Source of the DNA: Actinomycetes bacterium
GTDB lineage: Bacteria; Actinomycetota; Acidimicrobiia; Acidimicrobiales; Acidimicrobiaceae
Length of the DNA: 64,000 nucleotides
Assembly: GCA_021819725.1 (NCBI GenBank)
Contig: JAKAQR010000006.1
Span: 75,503-139,502 of the forward strand
Direction of reading: 5' to 3'
The translations under genes and the position numbers were made by a program. Position 1 is the stretch's first letter. Every line of letters starts with the position of its first letter. This document shows, one piece after another, positions 1-9,275 of this stretch. Below the pieces are notes generated by a model. The model made no database searches, had not been told where the DNA came from, and saw only the letters and a program-made list of their open reading frames with translations.

Positions 1-2585
1 CCACGATCGTTATTGAGCTTAGCCTTGCGTTCATTGAGCAGGTCGAGCGCCTGTTCGAGCGTTACCTCAGTCGGCTCCATTCCTCGCGGAAGCGAGGCGT
101 TGACCTTCCCATCGGTGACATAGGGACCAAAGCGACCGGAGCGTAGCACCACCTTTGCCTCTCCTTCGGGGTCGACACCAAGCTCAACTGAACTGGCACG
201 ACGAGCGCCACGTCGCTTTGGTTCCTTGAACTTGGCCAGTGCTTCGTCAAGATCAATAGTGAAGATCTCCTCCGGTTTATCGAGTGAGCGCGTCTCGCGT
301 CCACGCGTCAGGTACGGACCGAACCTGCCATTCTGGGCAAAGATCTCCTGGCCCACCTCTGGATCGATGCCAACCATGCGAGGAAGCGATAGCAGCGAAC
401 GTGCCTCATCAAGGGTGACCGACTCCACGGTCATCGACGGGAACAAGGACGCACGTTTGAGCTCCTTGCTATCGCCTTCACCAAGCTGGACATAGCCTCC
501 ATAGCGCCCAAGCCGGGCAAAGACTGGAGTCCCATCGACCTCGCCGAGCGGGCGCTCCTTGACCTGGGAGGAGGACAGGAGCGCCAGAGCACTCTCCATC
601 GTCAGCTCATCGGGCGTCACCGTATCCGGCAGACTCGCCGTCTGATCATCGAGCTGCACGTAGGGGCCATAGCGCCCAACTCGTACAACGACCTCGCGTC
701 CATCGTCAGTGAGGCCAATCGGGATTGTATTGACCATACGCGCATCGATCTCGCCGAGGCGGACCAGCACTTCCTCCTTCAACCCATCGTTGTCATCGCC
801 AAAGTAGAAGTGACGAAGATAAGGAATAGCTTCGCGTTCGCCAGAGGCGATGGCGTCCAGCTCGTCCTCGAGCTGAGCAGTGAAGTCGTAGTTCACGAGG
901 TCGGCGAAGTAGCGCTCCATGAGTTGGACAACTGCAAAGGCGACGAAACTAGGGACGAGTGCCTGACCCTTCTTCCATGCGTAGCCACGATCAAGCAGCG
1001 TTGAGATGATGCTGGCATAGGTTGATGGGCGACCGATGCCACGCTCTTCCAACGCCTTGACAAGGGTGGCCTCAGTGTAACGGGCGGGCGGGTTGGTGAC
1101 ATGATCGACGACCTCAATACCGTGCTCAATGAGCCGTTGCCCGTTGATGACCTCCGGCAACTCTTGGGCATCCTCATTCTCTTCGATGTGCTCTTGATAG
1201 ATGCGGAAGAAGCCAGGTGCATTGATGACTCTGCCAGACGTAGCAAAGGTGATAGGAGCCCCCAACGCAAGGGGCTGAACAGCGAGGTTGACGTTGGCTG
1301 TCACTGGGGCGTCGATCGTCACCGAGACGACCACCCCGATCGCATCGTTCATCTGCGAAGCGAGCGTTCTTCTCCAGATGAGTTCATAGAGTCGCAACTC
1401 ATCACCGCTGAGCTGCCCATCGAGATCCTCAGGCGCGCGCCACTCATCCCCTGCCGGTCGAATCGCCTCATGGGCTTCCTGGGCATTTTTGATCTTCGAT
1501 CGGTACACCCGCGGGTTAGCCGGGAGTTCACCCGCGCCGAATCGAGCACCGATGACCCGACGCGCCTCAGTGAGTGCGTCTGCTGACAAGATGACTGAAT
1601 CGGTTCGCATATAGGTGATAAAACCGCGCTCATAGAGACGCTGGGCGACACTCATCGTCCTCGACGAGGAGAACCGCAGGCGTCGACCTGCTTCTTGCTG
1701 CAAGGTCGAGGTCATAAAAGGAGCGCTGGGCGATCGACGATACGGCTTCTCCTCCACCCGTGTCACCTTGAATGCAGCCCCATCGAGGCCGGCCGCCAAG
1801 AGGGTGGCATCACCATGGCTGAGTGCAGCGACTCCTTGGTCCAGCGCCGCGGGGCTGAGGCCACCGGTGGGAAGAAAATCCCGACCCTGGGCTACCCGCT
1901 GACCATCGACATGGGTCAAGCGGGCACGAAACTCGCGTGCCTCGTCAGCACCGGCCAGTGTCGCCTCAAGATCGGCATAGCTTGAGGAGCGGAACTGCAT
2001 CCGCTCGCGTTCTCGCTCAACCAACAGACGAGCCGCAGGCGACTGTACGCGTCCCGCTGAAAGCTTTGGCATCACCTTTTTCCAGAGCACCGGAGAGACC
2101 TCGTACCCGTAGAGTCGGTCGAGGATACGCCGCGCCTCTTGTGCATTGACAAGATGCTGATCGAGTGCACGTGGCGACGCGAGAGCCTCGGCAATCGCGT
2201 GGTCGGTGATCTCATGAAAAACCATCCGGTGGATCGGGACCGATGGTTTGAGCACTTCAAGAAGATGCCAAGCGATCGACTCCCCCTCACGGTCCTCGTC
2301 AGTGGCGAGATAGAGCTCATTCGCATCCTTCAAGAGCGCTTTGAGCTTCTTCACCTGTTCCTTTTTTTCGGCAGGGATGATGTAGAGGGGAGTGAAGTTC
2401 TCCTCCACATTGACGCCGAGTCGCGACCAAGGTTGCGCCTTCGCAGCGGCTGGGATGTCCTTGGCGGAGCGGGGAAGGTCGCGGATGTGTCCTACTGAGG
2501 ACTCCACGACATAGCCATCGCCAAGGAACCGGGCAATGGTGCGCGCCTTGGTCGGAGATTCAACAATGACTAAGGGTTTTGGCAT
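1..2585 (-). CDS. topA: DNA topoisomerase I (type IA), 3' end outside window
   Basis: Relaxes negatively supercoiled DNA by transient single-strand cleavage through a 5'-phosphotyrosine. The 861 codons in the window start MPKPLVIVESPTKA, the Toprim opening, followed by the acidic TDEDREGE motif. The catalytic tyrosine sits in GFITYMRTDS. The C-terminal half carries several GR(Y/F)GPYV-type repeats, typical of long actinobacterial enzymes. The ATG at 2583-2585 is chosen because Toprim starts immediately after it; the upstream ribosome-binding site is weak. The stop codon lies beyond the left edge. The gene follows the APC permease on the same strand after a gap of about 32 bases. Confidence 0.97.
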   Translation of the reverse strand, partial: MPKPLVIVESPTKARTIARFLGDGYVVESSVGHIRDLPRSAKDIPAAAKAQPWSRLGVNVEENFTPLYIIPAEKKEQVKKLKALLKDANELYLATDEDREGESIAWHLLEVLKPSVPIHRMVFHEITDHAIAEALASPRALDQHLVNAQEARRILDRLYGYEVSPVLWKKVMPKLSAGRVQSPAARLLVERERERMQFRSSSYADLEATLAGADEAREFRARLTHVDGQRVAQGRDFLPTGGLSPAALDQGVAALSHGDATLLAAGLDGAAFKVTRVEEKPYRRSPSAPFMTSTLQQEAGRRLRFSSSRTMSVAQRLYERGFITYMRTDSVILSADALTEARRVIGARFGAGELPANPRVYRSKIKNAQEAHEAIRPAGDEWRAPEDLDGQLSGDELRLYELIWRRTLASQMNDAIGVVVSVTIDAPVTANVNLAVQPLALGAPITFATSGRVINAPGFFRIYQEHIEENEDAQELPEVINGQRLIEHGIEVVDHVTNPPARYTEATLVKALEERGIGRPSTYASIISTLLDRGYAWKKGQALVPSFVAFAVVQLMERYFADLVNYDFTAQLEDELDAIASGEREAIPYLRHFYFGDDNDGLKEEVLVRLGEIDARMVNTIPIGLTDDGREVVVRVGRYGPYVQLDDQTASLPDTVTPDELTMESALALLSSSQVKERPLGEVDGTPVFARLGRYGGYVQLGEGDSKELKRASLFPSMTVESVTLDEARSLLSLPRMVGIDPEVGQEIFAQNGRFGPYLTRGRETRSLDKPEEIFTIDLDEALAKFKEPKRRGARRASSVELGVDPEGEAKVVLRSGRFGPYVTDGKVNASLPRGMEPTEVTLEQALDLLNERKAKLNNDR

Positions 2586-2617
2586 ACATCACGCTCTCTC
2601 TACTGCAGCTGTTCACG

Positions 2618-4984
2618 CTATTTCGTAGTCAACGGTAAGAATTCGTACAAGGGATTGATCATAGCGAGGTGGCCATCCACCTCTACCACAGTTCCCTCGG
2701 CGCTCACATTCATACCCGAGTTCAGGCCCGGAATCGCACTTCGACCAGGAAATACCAACATCAATCCACCACTCGCGTCCTCAAGTCGGGCCGCCGTCGA
2801 TGGAGTGCCATGGTAGGAACTCATGCGGATGGAGGATACACGACCGATCACCCGGGTTCGCTCTCGTAGTTTGAGTCCAGCAATTTGGGTCACCCCGTCA
2901 GCAACCTCGTCCTGGGTAACCGAAGGATCCAAGGAGGGTTCATCGGTACGAAGTGCCGTCCTGCCCGGCGTACCTGTTGGTGTCGGTGCTGGCTGGCGAG
3001 CTGGCTTTACGCGATGGGGTATCAGGATCGGTGTCGCATGAGGAAGCTGCGCAATCACCTCAGCGAGCGATGCGGAGGTTTGATCATGGAGCAGCGAACC
3101 AGAGAACCGTGGGTAGATTCGATGTGGGATGAGCACCGATACCTGCGAATCTCCATCGCTCAACGCATCGAGTACCACCTGGCCCGCAGCTCTACGCAAC
3201 CTGCGGTCCTGACAGTCGAGCAACTCAAGCGGGGTGCGTCCAAGCCCTCCCGACTCCCAGCTTGCGGCCAGCGCCTGGGCATGTTTTTCGTCGGTCACAA
3301 AGTGAAGCGCCGTCACTGAGTCCGCTGCGAGGATCCTTGCATAGTTGAGCGCTGTCACCGTCGCCACATCGACCTGGTCAACTAGGATCAGCACCTTGTG
3401 CTTGCGCGGCAACACCTCATGTTCGATCGACGCGAGCCCAGCGCTCAGTGCTGCTTGCTCGGAGTCATGAGAGTGCTTGAATCGCGTGAAGATCAGGACC
3501 AGCACCGGAACAATAATGACGATGGTCCAGGCACCAGAGGTGAACTTAGTCACGATGAAGGTGATGTCCACTGCCCCTGACAGGACAGCCGCTGCTCCGT
3601 TGATCGCCGCGCGACGCCTCCAACTCTTCTCGCGCGTCATAAAGTGGTGCTTGACCATACCAGCCCCGGCGATCGTGAAGCCAGTAAAGACACCGATCGC
3701 GTAGAGCGAGATCAAGGTATAGACGTTGGAGTTGGTGGCAACCAGCAGGATGACGGAGACAACCGCGAGAGCGACGATCGCTGTCGAGTACACCAATCGA
3801 TGCCCTCGAACGGTAAAGCTCTTGGGCAGGAATCCATCGGAGGCAGCGAACGAGGCCAGAAAAGGCAGGCCCGCGAAACTCGTATTGGCGGCCAACGTCA
3901 AGATGCCCATCGTGAAGATATCGAGGGCAACGTACAGAATACGACCGATCAACGAGGTGCCAAAGACCGCCTTGGCGATCTGGGAGAGTACGGTCGGGTC
4001 ACCAGAGAGGTACGGAGTTGCATGGGTGACCGCCGCGAGTCCTGAGACACCGAGAAGAAGAGTACCAAGGATCACGCTCATCACCACCAGCGTGATGCGG
4101 GCGTTGCGAGGTTGCGGGTCTCGGAAGACGGAGACCCCGTTGGAGATCGCCTCGGTTCCCGTGAGTGCTGTGCCGCCGCTAGCAAAAGCCTTCAAGAAGA
4201 TGAAGACAGACGCCCCAAGCAAGAGACCAGCACCGGCGGTACCGGCTGGATAGACCCCAGCTCCAAAGTGGGTATAGACCGGAAGATGGCCGAAAATCCC
4301 ACGAAAGATGCCGACACCAATCATTAAGAACATCGAACCAATAAAGAGATAGGTTGGCACCGCAAACGTCTTACCGGCCTCCCGAATACCGCGCAGGTTG
4401 CCATAGGCGATCCCAATCACAAAGATCACGGTGATCACGGTCACATACGGCGTAAGTGCCGGCACTGCAGAGGCGAGCGCATCCGCACCGGCTGAGATCG
4501 ACACCGCCACGGTCAAGGTGTAGTCCACAAAGAGCGAGGCGGCCGCCACCCTTGCGAGGCCGGTGCCAAAGGTGTCGCGCGCGACCACGTACGCCCCCCC
4601 AGCCTTGGGGTAGGCCTTGATCACCTCAAGATAGGAGGCGGTCACAAAGATGAGAACCACCAGAACCAAAAAAGAAACCGGTACCACCAGTGCGAAGGCG
4701 GCGAGTCCCACCGCTGGAACTAGCACACCAAGCATCGCTTCGGTAGCATACGCCGACGATGACATCACGTCGGAGGAGAGGATCGCAAGAGCGGTTGGCT
4801 TGCCGATCCGCTGTTCATCGAGGTCCTCGGTCACCAAAGGTGGACCAAGTAGCCGATTCTTAATCCGGTAGCTTAGCTTCTCAGGTACATTGAACGACTC
4901 AAGCCGAGGCAGCACACGCGGAGGACGAACCTCGAAACCTCGTTGGAATCGACCATGCGCCGAACCGGAATCTTCATCGGGCAT
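2618..4984 (-). CDS. APC-superfamily (KimA-like) permease with C-terminal OB-fold domain
   Basis: A 788-residue membrane transporter. Residues about 60-490 hold around twelve hydrophobic segments with APC features (SSDVMSSSAYATEA, YPKAGGAYVVARD). Residues about 510-650 form a cytosolic domain resembling the tail of KimA-type potassium importers. The last ~85 residues (from LKLRERTRVIGRV) read as a small OB-fold. It is divergent from ceoB-ceoC. In Mycobacterium the homologous set is an APC permease (Rv2690c) beside ceoB/ceoC, with an OB-fold protein (Rv2694c) encoded separately nearby; here that domain appears fused to the permease. A potassium substrate is inferred from these neighbours. An upstream TTG at 4999 is possible, but the ATG at 4984 has GAGGAG seven bases ahead. 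Confidence 0.85.
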   Translation of the reverse strand: MPDEDSGSAHGRFQRGFEVRPPRVLPRLESFNVPEKLSYRIKNRLLGPPLVTEDLDEQRIGKPTALAILSSDVMSSSAYATEAMLGVLVPAVGLAAFALVVPVSFLVLVVLIFVTASYLEVIKAYPKAGGAYVVARDTFGTGLARVAAASLFVDYTLTVAVSISAGADALASAVPALTPYVTVITVIFVIGIAYGNLRGIREAGKTFAVPTYLFIGSMFLMIGVGIFRGIFGHLPVYTHFGAGVYPAGTAGAGLLLGASVFIFLKAFASGGTALTGTEAISNGVSVFRDPQPRNARITLVVMSVILGTLLLGVSGLAAVTHATPYLSGDPTVLSQIAKAVFGTSLIGRILYVALDIFTMGILTLAANTSFAGLPFLASFAASDGFLPKSFTVRGHRLVYSTAIVALAVVSVILLVATNSNVYTLISLYAIGVFTGFTIAGAGMVKHHFMTREKSWRRRAAINGAAAVLSGAVDITFIVTKFTSGAWTIVIIVPVLVLIFTRFKHSHDSEQAALSAGLASIEHEVLPRKHKVLILVDQVDVATVTALNYARILAADSVTALHFVTDEKHAQALAASWESGGLGRTPLELLDCQDRRLRRAAGQVVLDALSDGDSQVSVLIPHRIYPRFSGSLLHDQTSASLAEVIAQLPHATPILIPHRVKPARQPAPTPTGTPGRTALRTDEPSLDPSVTQDEVADGVTQIAGLKLRERTRVIGRVSSIRMSSYHGTPSTAARLEDASGGLMLVFPGRSAIPGLNSGMNVSAEGTVVEVDGHLAMINPLYEFLPLTTK

Positions 4985-5096
4985 CGTAACTCTCCTCAAC
5001 GCTCGCTTATGGACGACGATAGTACAGCCTATGCTGAACTTAACCGGTGGGACAAGGCTAAGTTAATCTGGTCTTTTTCGGCGTAATGGAGGTAAG
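4985..5096. promoter_or_regulatory. Divergent intergenic region between APC permease and ceoB
   Basis: About 110 bases separate two divergent potassium-related genes and must hold both promoters. An AT-rich stretch at roughly 5060-5080 could supply a -10 element for ceoB, but no convincing -35/-10 pair could be assigned. A ydaO-type c-di-AMP riboswitch was considered and not recognised. A strong ribosome-binding site (tggaggt, 5087-5093) lies just before the ceoB GTG. Confidence 0.4.
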
Positions 5097-5762
5097 GTGA
5101 CATCCGACCGTATTCTGGTCGTTGGCTGTGGGCGAGTGGGTGCAGAACTCGCTACCCAACTGGCGACACAAGGGCATCAAGTGACGATCCTCGATCGCAC
5201 GGCGCGCTCCTTCCGAAGGCTGGCCGACCATCCAAATATCACCAAACTCGAGGGTATGGGCTTTGATCCCGAGATTCTCAAGGAGGCCCATATCGAGGAT
5301 GCCTATGGACTTGCCGCAGTGACATCTGGCGACAACACCAACATCTTGAGTGCCCGCATCGCACGCGAAGTCTTCGGTGTCCCCAACGTGGTCGCCAGGA
5401 TTTACGACCCTCGCCGAGCCGTTGTCTACCAACGCCTCGGTATCGCCACCGTTGCCACCGTGACTTGGACAACCGGACAGGCGATCCGGCGCCTCTTTCC
5501 TGAGAACACCCCGGTTGACTGGACCGACCAAAGTGGTACCGTCTCTCTCATGGAGGTTTCCTTGCCGTCCTCACTTGCTGGGGTTCCACTCGCCACCCTC
5601 AATGTCGGCAATTCGGTCAAGTTTGCCGCCCTACTGCGGGGTTCTGCAACGAAGTTCGTCGAACGCGAGCTCATCGCCCAGGAGGGCGACCGGGCTCTTG
5701 TGCTGGTCACCGCTGAGGGTACTGCCCAGCTCAAAGAGATCCTCACAGGAGGGAAAGAATGA
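5097..5762 (+). CDS. ceoB: TrkA-family potassium uptake regulator, first of pair (CeoB-like)
   Basis: A 221-residue cytosolic RCK protein that binds NAD(H) or nucleotides and gates a potassium transporter. The N-terminal Rossmann fold has GCGRVG at residues 10-15 and an acidic residue closing beta-2 (TILDR). The final ~75 residues match a TrkA-C domain. The start is GTG at 5097 behind a good Shine-Dalgarno. It overlaps the next gene by ATGA, so the two are co-translated. No classical TrkH/KtrB pore gene is nearby; the divergent APC permease is the likely partner, by inference from conserved actinobacterial gene order. Confidence 0.9.
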   Translation: MTSDRILVVGCGRVGAELATQLATQGHQVTILDRTARSFRRLADHPNITKLEGMGFDPEILKEAHIEDAYGLAAVTSGDNTNILSARIAREVFGVPNVVARIYDPRRAVVYQRLGIATVATVTWTTGQAIRRLFPENTPVDWTDQSGTVSLMEVSLPSSLAGVPLATLNVGNSVKFAALLRGSATKFVERELIAQEGDRALVLVTAEGTAQLKEILTGGKE

Positions 5763-6442
5763 ACGTCACCATCGTCGGTGCGGGTAAAGTGGGGACATTC
5801 TTGGCCAAGGATCTCCACGAGGCGGGACATAACGTGCTGGTCATCGAGCGTGATGAGACACTGGTCGCCCATCTCTCCCATGAGATTGCCTGCCGTTGGC
5901 TCGTTGGTGACGGATGTGAGTTGTCGACCCTGGCCACCTGTGGACTCTCAGAGTGTGACGTCCTCGTCGCCTCAACCGGCGATGACGAAGATAATCTCGT
6001 CACCTCGCTCCTCGCCAAGCAAGAGTACGCAATTCCACGGGTCATCGCCCGGGTGAACCACCCAAAGAACCACTGGCTCTTCACACCTGCTTGGGGGGTT
6101 GATGTCGCCGTCTCGACTCCCCACCTCATCTCGTCGCTCGTCGAGGAGGCGGTCTCAGTAGGATCTATCGTCCGCCTCTTGCAGTTCTCGCGCTCGGGTG
6201 CTCGACTGGTAGAGGTCACGCTCGCCCCAGGGTCACCAGCAATCGACCGTACCATTGAGGAGCTCGCCCTCCCCCGCTCGGCCTCCGTCGTAGCCGTCGT
6301 ACGGGACGGCGACTTAGCGGTTCCGCGAGGTGACACGCTCCTACGTGAAGCGGATGAAGTGATCTGTTTGACGACCGACGAGACCGACGATGCCATCCGT
6401 ATCGCCCTCATCGCTCAACCGCTCGTCACCAAGTCAGAATAA
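5759..6442 (+). CDS. ceoC: TrkA-family potassium uptake regulator, second of pair (CeoC/TrkB-like)
   Basis: A 227-residue paralogue of the preceding gene with the same RCK layout: GAGKVG at residues 7-12, an acidic residue ending beta-2 (VIERD), then a TrkA-C domain from about residue 140. The ATGA overlap with ceoB indicates translational coupling and probable hetero-oligomer assembly. The pair corresponds to Rv2691/Rv2692 of Mycobacterium. The HAD phosphatase follows 12 bases downstream and is probably in the same transcript. Confidence 0.9.
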   Translation: MNVTIVGAGKVGTFLAKDLHEAGHNVLVIERDETLVAHLSHEIACRWLVGDGCELSTLATCGLSECDVLVASTGDDEDNLVTSLLAKQEYAIPRVIARVNHPKNHWLFTPAWGVDVAVSTPHLISSLVEEAVSVGSIVRLLQFSRSGARLVEVTLAPGSPAIDRTIEELALPRSASVVAVVRDGDLAVPRGDTLLREADEVICLTTDETDDAIRIALIAQPLVTKSE

Positions 6443-6454
6443 GAGGCACCAACG

Positions 6455-7252
6455 ATGGAGGGCGTGTTCTTTGACCTGGATAAAACGGTTATTGCACGTG
6501 CATCAATGCTGGCGCTCGGTACGAGATTCTTCCAGGAAGGTCTCATCACCCGTAGAACGGTCGCACGGAGCCTCTATGCCCAGACGGTCTATAAGTACTT
6601 AGGTGCCAACGAACGCAGGCTCAAACGGCTCGAAAACGCAGTGCTCTCGCTGACTCAGGGTTGGGAGCAATCGATGGTGCTTCGGGTCGTCACCGAGGCC
6701 CTAGGCGAGATCATCACACCCTTGATCTACCGGGAGGCGATGGACCTCATCGACCTACACCACCTCGCAGGGCGTAAGGTCTTTCTCGTCTCTGCCTCCC
6801 CGGAGGAGGTAGTCGGACCGATGGCCTCCTTCCTAGGCGTCGACGGCTTCATCGGATCACGTTCACGGGTCGACGAGGCCGGCAAGTACACCGGTGAGCT
6901 GGTGTTCTACGCCTATGGCCCCTACAAAGTTGAGGCGATCGCGACTCTGGCGGCAGACCAAGACATTGACCTCGCACGTTCGTGGGCGTACTCCGACTCC
7001 TACACAGACCTTCCCATGCTCGAGATGGTTGGACACCCGGTCGCGGTGAACCCAGATCGTGTGCTCACCAAAGTAGCCAAGGAGCGTGATTGGGAGATCT
7101 TGGAGTTCAAGGAGACAACCAAGGTCTCACGACCCTACCTCGTTCGAACCCTCCGAAACGCCGCTCTCGTAGCGGTCGTCTTACTTGGTGGTTCAGCCCC
7201 ATTTCTTGGCCGCTCACTTGTGCGACGCCGCCGCACGCACCAATTGTCGTAA
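6455..7252 (+). CDS. HAD-IB family hydrolase (SerB-like phosphatase) with C-terminal hydrophobic segment
   Basis: A 265-residue HAD phosphatase. The nucleophile motif FFDLDKT lies at residues 5-11, a motif II-type serine in VSASPEE near residue 113, and the distal acidic motif in YSDSYTDLPML near 185. The layout fits subfamily IB (TIGR01490-like, related to SerB). A hydrophobic stretch near residue 240 (ALVAVVLLGG) followed by RRRR suggests a membrane-anchored C terminus. The substrate cannot be read from sequence; phosphoserine or a lipid phosphate are family possibilities. The gene lies 12 bases after ceoC. Confidence 0.85.
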   Translation: MEGVFFDLDKTVIARASMLALGTRFFQEGLITRRTVARSLYAQTVYKYLGANERRLKRLENAVLSLTQGWEQSMVLRVVTEALGEIITPLIYREAMDLIDLHHLAGRKVFLVSASPEEVVGPMASFLGVDGFIGSRSRVDEAGKYTGELVFYAYGPYKVEAIATLAADQDIDLARSWAYSDSYTDLPMLEMVGHPVAVNPDRVLTKVAKERDWEILEFKETTKVSRPYLVRTLRNAALVAVVLLGGSAPFLGRSLVRRRRTHQLS

Positions 7253-7270
7253 GAATCAAGCATCCTCAGA

Positions 7271-7287
7271 AGATCTCCACGAGATCT
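7271..7287 (+). terminator. Short hairpin downstream of the HAD gene
   Basis: A perfect 7-base inverted repeat, agatctc and gagatct, separated by cac, lies about 18 bases after the HAD stop. There is no following T-run, so it is at best a weak or factor-assisted terminator. Confidence 0.3.
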
Positions 7288-7662
7288 CAACCGCTCTGGG
7301 CGTGTGCGCAACCATCGAACTCGTGACGCACGTCCAACCCCAGAGGGGCAAGAGGAGGTGAGTTCACCCGCAGCACGCGGTTAGGACGCCTCGGGAGAAC
7401 CTTCGATGACAGCGGAGCGACCGCCATCGTCGTGGCTTGCTCAAGAACGGCTTATCCGGCTCGGTGATGCGCTTCTCTGCTGACAATCCATCGCCGCTAG
7501 GTTCACCAAGCATGTGGAGGCACCGTCGACCCAGTTGCCGACCGACGGGCCACAGGAGCGAAGGACTGATCGCCGACCACAAAGGGACCGCTAGCCAGCT
7601 CCGCCATCACACGACCCTATCGACCCGCCGACACGGCTCCGACACGGCTCGTCGTGTGCCTC
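7288..7662. other. Intergenic region, nothing recognised
   Basis: About 375 bases between the HAD gene and a tiny minus-strand ORF. Short overlapping ORFs exist on both strands, but none has a recognisable product or a good start. RNase P RNA, tmRNA and tRNA were considered and not recognised. Confidence 0.5.
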
Positions 7663-7743
7663 TTAGGCGAGCGTCTCTCGCACCTTCTTGGCAGCAACAG
7701 CCACAAGGGCACCGACGATAGCGAGAAAAATGAGTTTCTTCAT
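7663..7743 (-). CDS. Predicted 26-aa single-pass membrane miniprotein
   Basis: A very short ORF beginning MKKLIFLAIVGALVAVAA and ending KKVRETLA. It has a positively charged N terminus, a hydrophobic helix of about 15 residues and a basic tail, the profile of a small single-pass membrane protein. It vaguely recalls actinobacterial DLW-39-type miniproteins, but the DLW tail is absent, so no family is claimed. The purine stretch GAAGGG directly abuts the ATG, closer than ideal. The sigma factor gene ends about 40 bases upstream on the same strand, so read-through transcription is plausible. Confidence 0.45.
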   Translation of the reverse strand: MKKLIFLAIVGALVAVAAKKVRETLA

Positions 7744-7783
7744 CCCTTCACTATAAAGCTTGCGCCTAGCAAATACGTTCAGC

Positions 7784-8716
7784 TCACCCCGTTAGGAGGT
7801 CGCGCGCTCCAATATCTGCGGAGGGGTGACGCAACTTTGACATGGCCCGAGACTCAATCTGGCGAATCCGCTCGCGTGTAAGGTGAAAATATTCTCCCAC
7901 CTCCTCAAGCGTCCGGGGTTCTCCCCGATCGAGCCCATAGCGCAACTTCAAAATATCGCGCTCTCGCTGATCGAGCGGAGAGAGCAGGCGGGCAATCTCC
8001 GACGGAAGCATCGCCTCTGCCACCGCCTCAAAGGGTGACGAGGCAGAACGATCCTCCACTACATCGCCGAGTTCGGCATCGCCGTCGTCACGAAGAGGCT
8101 CCGACAACGAGACCGGATCGCCACGAAACTTCAGGGACTCGATGAGCTTATCATAAGGGAGATCGACCTCTTTGGCGAGTTCATTGACGGTGGGGCTTCG
8201 ACCAAGTTTGAGCTCGAGTCGCATTTGGGCACGTTGGACGCGAGCGAGCGAATCACCAGCGTGGACTGGCAACCGTATGGTTCGCCCCGTATTGGCGATC
8301 CCACGATTGATTGCCTGACGGATCCACCACGTGGCATAGGTGGAAAACTTGAAACCCTTGCGCCAGTCAAACTTCTCGACCGCATGAATCAGACCCATAT
8401 TGCCCTCTTGGATCAGATCCAGGAGCGGCAATCCCGAGGCCTGATAACGCTTAGCGATCGACACAACCAGCCGCAGGTTGCCCTGAATGAACGCCTGCTT
8501 AGCGGACTCACCTCTGCGTACGATGATCAGTAACTCTCGACGGCGCTCAGCCGTTAGCCCCTCGCCGTTGAGCTCCTCACGAGCCTCGTTCGCGTCCTCC
8601 ATCTCGCGGCCAAGACGACTTTCATCATCCTTTGAGAGAAGTGAATGGGTACCGATATCCCCAAGGTACAACCGAATGAGATCCTCTTCGTCGCGCTCCT
8701 GTCGTTCCCTGCTCAC
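7784..8716 (-). CDS. RNA polymerase sigma-70 family factor (group 2, RpoD-like)
   Basis: A 310-residue primary-like sigma factor. Region 1.2 is LIRLYLGDIG. Regions 2.1-2.4 contain GNLRLVVSIAKRY, LLDLIQEGNMGL and FSTYATWWIRQAI. Region 3 follows, and region 4 ends with the helix-turn-helix TLEEVGEYFHLTRERIRQIE. There is no long acidic region 1.1, so it is probably a group-2 alternative factor or short housekeeping form, not the main vegetative sigma. The start is GTG at 8716. It is the last gene of a minus-strand run after nadE and an unknown protein. Confidence 0.92.
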   Translation of the reverse strand: MSRERQERDEEDLIRLYLGDIGTHSLLSKDDESRLGREMEDANEAREELNGEGLTAERRRELLIIVRRGESAKQAFIQGNLRLVVSIAKRYQASGLPLLDLIQEGNMGLIHAVEKFDWRKGFKFSTYATWWIRQAINRGIANTGRTIRLPVHAGDSLARVQRAQMRLELKLGRSPTVNELAKEVDLPYDKLIESLKFRGDPVSLSEPLRDDGDAELGDVVEDRSASSPFEAVAEAMLPSEIARLLSPLDQRERDILKLRYGLDRGEPRTLEEVGEYFHLTRERIRQIESRAMSKLRHPSADIGARDLLTG

Positions 8717-8849
8717 AGCCGGTACGTCTCCCTCTGCCCGCTCGATACCAGGGCTTTACGCGTGCTTCGAACGACCAAACCCGGATTCGATTCCACATTA
8801 AAAACTCTACCGAATAGCGCCATAATCCAAGCCATTACGGCAAAACTGC

Positions 8850-9272
8850 CTATAAATTTGCTGCTGCTCTCCACCAATCGAGATCTCCGTGTAATTGCCG
8901 AGCAACAAAGGCAAGATTGCGATTGCCCCAGCCTCTGTCGCCAGCCAGAAGAGCGAAGACCTCATGGAGTGCCGCAATCTCCGTGTCCGGCGACGAAGAG
9001 AGGTGAGATTCGAGCGGCTCAACCGCTGACGTGAGGTCGCGGAGAAGCTCAGGGGTTGGATGAGGAGCAACGGCGATAAGGTCTCCAACAGCAATACCGA
9101 GCCAACGAGAGAACTCGATATGAACGAGACGGCGCTCCGGGGCAGTCGCAACGATCAGCTGTGCCAGTATCATGCAACGCCGTGCAACCCTGTCGATCAC
9201 CACCCGGACCTCGTCAAGCGCGAGTGGCTGTGCAAAACCGCCAACCCAATCGGGTACTCGTTGGCGTTCCAT
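8850..9272 (-). CDS. Hypothetical 140-aa protein between nadE and a sigma factor
   Basis: Not recognised. The 140-residue product is mostly helical with no signal peptide, membrane segment, cysteine cluster or catalytic motif. Its ATG lies three bases after the nadE stop, which supports it as a real co-translated gene. The C-terminal part is rich in W, R and L (GDRGWGNRNLAF, DLDWWRAA). Confidence 0.6.
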   Translation of the reverse strand: MERQRVPDWVGGFAQPLALDEVRVVIDRVARRCMILAQLIVATAPERRLVHIEFSRWLGIAVGDLIAVAPHPTPELLRDLTSAVEPLESHLSSSPDTEIAALHEVFALLAGDRGWGNRNLAFVARQLHGDLDWWRAAANL

Positions 9273-9275
9273 GGC

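Noticed and set aside
893..1270. ORFs of 60-160 codons on both strands within topA, nadE, hut and other genes
   Set aside because: They lie inside clearly coding genes in other frames and encode low-complexity or Arg/Ser-rich sequence without family features.
4985..5096. ydaO-type c-di-AMP riboswitch before the potassium genes
   Set aside because: The region is too short and no conserved riboswitch motifs were seen.
8645..9034. 129-codon plus-strand ORF antisense to the sigma factor end and the unknown gene
   Set aside because: Overlaps two better-supported minus-strand genes and has no recognisable domain.
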